A stretch of DNA of 64,000 bases from the NCBI RefSeq assembly GCF_004104055.1, contig NZ_QOVJ01000011.1, positions 16,358-80,357 of the forward strand, written 5' to 3'. Positions 63,321 to 64,000 of this stretch are shown here, piece by piece. Below the pieces are notes generated by a model, which saw only the letters and a list, made by a program, of their open reading frames with translations, did not search any database and was not told the origin of the DNA. Within the stretch, counting starts at the first letter, position 1. Every line of letters begins with the position of its first letter. This DNA comes from Leeuwenhoekiella aestuarii (GTDB taxonomy: Bacteria > Bacteroidota > Bacteroidia > Flavobacteriales > Flavobacteriaceae). The position numbers were made by a program, and so were the translations under genes.

Positions 63321-63881
63321 ATGAAATTTTTCATCATTTTCACTCTTTTTCTGCTCTCCAATACTTTAATGGGACAAAATTTCCATACCGAATTTGAATA
63401 TGATAATGGAATTAATAAAGGCATTACAATTCAGAATAGTTATCCAAAAGGCGGACAAAGATTTACAACAACCAACGGAAAAGAATTTGTTTATGTAACA
63501 TTTTGGACTTGTATTACAAACAAATCTTCTTCTAATTTGGCATTAGAAGTGGATTTTTCAGCTAATTCATTTGTAATACCTTCAGAGCCTGACATAAACT
63601 TCAATTTGTTTATACCAAATAGCGAAATGAATCTTGAGAAAGAAAAATTACCGAATTATGGATTGGATATAATAAGTTTCCTTGACGAAAATATAAATAA
63701 GCCATCTAAATTGAAAACAGTAATTGAACCAAACAGCTCTTATCTGTTGTATTCGGTTGTAATCTCTGACGAAGGTGTAAACGGAACAATAAGAGCAGGA
63801 TTCGAATTACAGCAAGATGAACTTATTTATAAACTTAATAATTATGAAATTAACTGTGGAAAAATTGTAATTAAAAATTAA
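63321..63881 (+). CDS. cassette gene 4: secreted protein of unknown family
   Basis: A 186-residue protein with a signal peptide (IFTLFLLSNTLMGQ, cut near residue 19). The mature part is beta-rich (TTNGKEFVYVTFWTCITNKS) and resembles outer-membrane or periplasmic accessory proteins, but no family is recognised. Cassette cores GTTGTGCGTA (63289) and TACGCACAAC (63908) match over ten bases. Confidence 0.72.
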   Translation: MKFFIIFTLFLLSNTLMGQNFHTEFEYDNGINKGITIQNSYPKGGQRFTTTNGKEFVYVTFWTCITNKSSSNLALEVDFSANSFVIPSEPDINFNLFIPNSEMNLEKEKLPNYGLDIISFLDENINKPSKLKTVIEPNSSYLLYSVVISDEGVNGTIRAGFELQQDELIYKLNNYEINCGKIVIKN

Positions 63882-63907
63882 TGCACGGATCCTGTAGCGG
63901 AAAGGCC

Positions 63908-63950
63908 TACGCACAACAACGGTAACCGTTGCACAAGTCTATAATTTCTT
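63908..63950 (+). repeat. short attC-like site (E type), copy 3, at the end of the plus array
   Basis: TACGCACAACAACGGTAACC, GTTGCACAAGTC. CAACGGTAACCGTTG is a perfect palindrome; the core at the right is GTTGCAC. Then TATAATTTCTTAGAA, the same bases that follow the E site at 55864 (minus strand). Site type and flank are thus shared by arrays of opposite orientation. Confidence 0.8.
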
Positions 63951-63970
63951 AGAATACCGATTCATTTTAG

Positions 63971-63988
63971 CCGCTTTTAAGCGGTTTT
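63971..63988 (+). terminator. terminator at the right edge
   Basis: CCGCTTTTAAGCGG is a six-base stem hairpin followed by TTTTCT, closing the plus-strand cassette array. Sequence beyond the window is unknown. Confidence 0.6.
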
Positions 63989-64000
63989 CTAGTTTTAGAC

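Overview
The window looks like a chromosome segment from a marine-type Flavobacteriaceae (phylum Bacteroidota). The signs are low GC, an iron-type ECF sigma/FecR pair, TonB-dependent receptors with DUF4625 lipoproteins, the -7 promoter motif TAnnTTTG, and many short AraC- and SDR-type paralogs. No rRNA or tRNA gene was seen. Everything here comes from reading the sequence; no database search or alignment was run.

Layout. 1-1692: a FecR-like anti-sigma factor (cut by the window edge) and its ECF sigma factor. 2187-25656: an accessory region with seven short-chain dehydrogenases (SDRs) and six AraC-type regulators, usually as neighbouring pairs, plus a tautomerase, a Crp/Fnr regulator, an Atu4866-like protein, a SnoaL-like protein, a hydrolase and DUF3861. 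It is interrupted by a Y-family polymerase plus DnaE operon (11223-15452), an IS110-family relic (19892-21255) and an IS3 orfA relic. 25800-36300: RidA and a Crp regulator, a DUF1003 protein, a broken DMT transporter, two ECF-sigma/membrane-protein/hydrolase modules, and a broken BLUF photoreceptor gene. 36500-43331: a probable zinc-uptake island with a Fur/Zur relic, repeated GCAACA-N-TGTTGC operators, a ZnuD-like receptor, DUF4625 lipoproteins and an AztD-like beta-propeller. 43738-47558: VOC/WYL and LysR/esterase pairs. 48667-52296: a second His-rich TonB receptor with a divergent lipoprotein, sharing the same operator.

52300-63990 is the most unusual part: single-gene or single-operon modules that behave like integron cassettes. 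Each is bounded by a short core (GTTRNNC-like) at its 5' end, and the inverse complement of that same core opens the imperfect palindrome at its 3' end. On the plus strand, four cassettes of membrane or secreted unknowns follow a tyrosine recombinase. On the minus strand, similar cassettes carry an interrupted gene, a serine hydrolase, and a complete two-gene type I CBASS (CD-NTase plus TIR-STING). The minus-strand cassettes abut a repeat (R1, six copies in the window) whose sequence is conserved up to the core and then diverges. Most R1 copies lie next to remnants of the same HNH endonuclease gene. An intact IS3 element (58949-60172) has broken another gene in the array.

The main proposal is therefore an integron-like gene-capture system of Bacteroidota that has several landing sites and carries anti-phage cargo. 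The core matches and palindromes are seen directly. The recombination mechanism is inference.
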